Part shown: one piece after another, positions 63,607 through 64,000 of the stretch
Position numbering within the stretch: position 1 is the stretch's first letter
How the letters are laid out: every line of letters begins with the position of its first letter
Source of the DNA: Candidatus Thermokryptus mobilis
Lineage (GTDB): Bacteria > Bacteroidota > Ignavibacteria > Kryptoniales > Kryptoniaceae
Direction: 5' to 3'
DNA length: 64,000 nucleotides
Assembly (NCBI RefSeq): GCF_900070205.1
Contig: NZ_FAOO01000009.1
Span: forward strand, 1 to 64,000
Position numbers and translations under genes: made by a program
The notes under the pieces: generated by a model
What the model was told of the DNA's origin: nothing
The model's input: only the letters and a program-made list of their open reading frames with translations
Databases searched by the model: none

Positions 63607-64000
63607 GTTAATAAAAGTTGATTATCTTGCCAGGGTTGAAGGAGAGGGCGCTCTTTATATCAAAGTTAAAAACGGTTATGTAGTTGATGTAAAATTGAGA
63701 ATTTTTGAACCGCCTAGGTTTTTTGAAGCGTTTTTGCGAGGGAGAAGTTTTAAGGAAGTTCCTGATATAACTGCGAGGATTTGCGGAATTTGTCCCATTG
63801 CGTATCAAATGAGTTCTGTCCACGCAATTGAGAGCATTTTCGGCGTGAAAGTATCTGGTCCAATACGTGAGTTGAGAAGGTTGATTTATTGTGGGGAGTG
63901 GATTGAAAGCCACGCGCTACATGTTTTTATGCTTCACGCTCCCGATTTCCTCGGCTATGATGATGTCATACAGATGGCAAAGGATTATTCCGATCTTGTA
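63596..64000 (+). CDS. hydA: NiFe hydrogenase (group 3b) large catalytic subunit, N-terminal part
   Basis: The ATG at 63596 overlaps the hydD stop by 11 bases and the frame runs off the window (135 codons). It opens [20 protein letters not shown], the family start. It then has the L1 motif [17 protein letters not shown], whose CxxC ligands hold the NiFe centre. [20 protein letters not shown] and [15 protein letters not shown] follow. The second ligand motif lies beyond the window. Subgroup 3b is inferred from the hydBGDA order. Confidence 0.93.
   Translation, partial: MKDKLIKVDYLARVEGEGALYIKVKNGYVVDVKLRIFEPPRFFEAFLRGRSFKEVPDITARICGICPIAYQMSSVHAIESIFGVKVSGPIRELRRLIYCGEWIESHALHVFMLHAPDFLGYDDVIQMAKDYSDLV

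Noticed and set aside
1-64000. tRNA, rRNA, CRISPR, insertion sequence or prophage
   Set aside because: No cloverleaf, regular repeat-spacer array, transposase or phage structural gene was recognised on either strand.

Overview
The window is an AT-rich, gene-dense piece of a bacterial chromosome. The organism is a diderm: it has LptC, the arabinose-5-phosphate isomerase KdsD, a BamA-like outer-membrane barrel and a periplasmic-ring flagellum. The gene set includes HPr kinase, FlbD, MotE, the C5 haem pathway, a group-3b-type NiFe hydrogenase and a secreted TolB-propeller protein. Together with the tight codon and operon style, this suggests a member of the Bacteroidota/Ignavibacteria/Kryptonia side of the FCB group, probably thermophilic and facultatively anaerobic. 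That placement is inference from gene content, not from a marker-gene tree.

Layout. 1-3.2 kb (minus strand): remnants of an FtsX-type ABC permease and LolA-like locus joined by an apparent deletion, then a small-protein/DUF4013/5'-nucleotidase operon. 3.2-11.6 kb (plus): plsY-htrA-purB, a decayed toxin-antitoxin pair, an aldehyde dehydrogenase, and a 1044-residue secreted protein made of a peptidase-MA-like domain, a TolB-like propeller and an outer-membrane barrel. 11.7-13.3 kb: a restriction-modification locus with an intact methyltransferase and a frame-broken upstream gene. 13.3-18.7 kb: der, then a soluble hybrid histidine kinase and an NtrC-type sigma-54 activator, then a dCTP deaminase. 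18.7-21.9 kb: an HNH nuclease, an NlpC/P60 peptidase and a GT39-like membrane glycosyltransferase. 21.9-34.1 kb (minus): one 12-kb flagellar operon from a promoter at about 34.09 kb, running orf44-flgB-flgC-orf66-fliE-fliF-fliG-fliH-fliI-fliJ-motE-fliK-flgD-(TIGR02530 type)-flgE-flbD. fliK is split by a frameshift.

34.3-40.3 kb: rlmN, adk, a second hybrid kinase, then dnaA. dnaA is flanked on both sides by clusters of TTATCCACA-type DnaA boxes, a bipartite replication origin. 40.3-44.5 kb: a cysteine-rich duplicated protein, an unknown gene, then kdsD-lptC-hpf-hprK, which looks like a shortened version of the proteobacterial kdsD-lptC-rpoN-hpf-ptsN cluster. 44.5-48 kb: a peptide-type ABC transporter lacking ATPases. 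48-53.4 kb: guaA, a TPR protein, a TPR/periplasmic-binding protein, radC and an adenosine-specific kinase family protein. 53.5-59.7 kb: haem operon hemX-like-hemA-hemC-hemD-hemE-hemN. 60.3-64 kb: NiFe hydrogenase operon hydB-(cyclic-nucleotide-binding protein)-hydG-hydD-hydA, cut by the window end.

A recurrent promoter of the form TTGAnn-N17-TAnnnT was found by eye upstream of eight transcription units, always 24-35 bases before a start codon. I saw no tRNA, rRNA, CRISPR array, insertion sequence or prophage.
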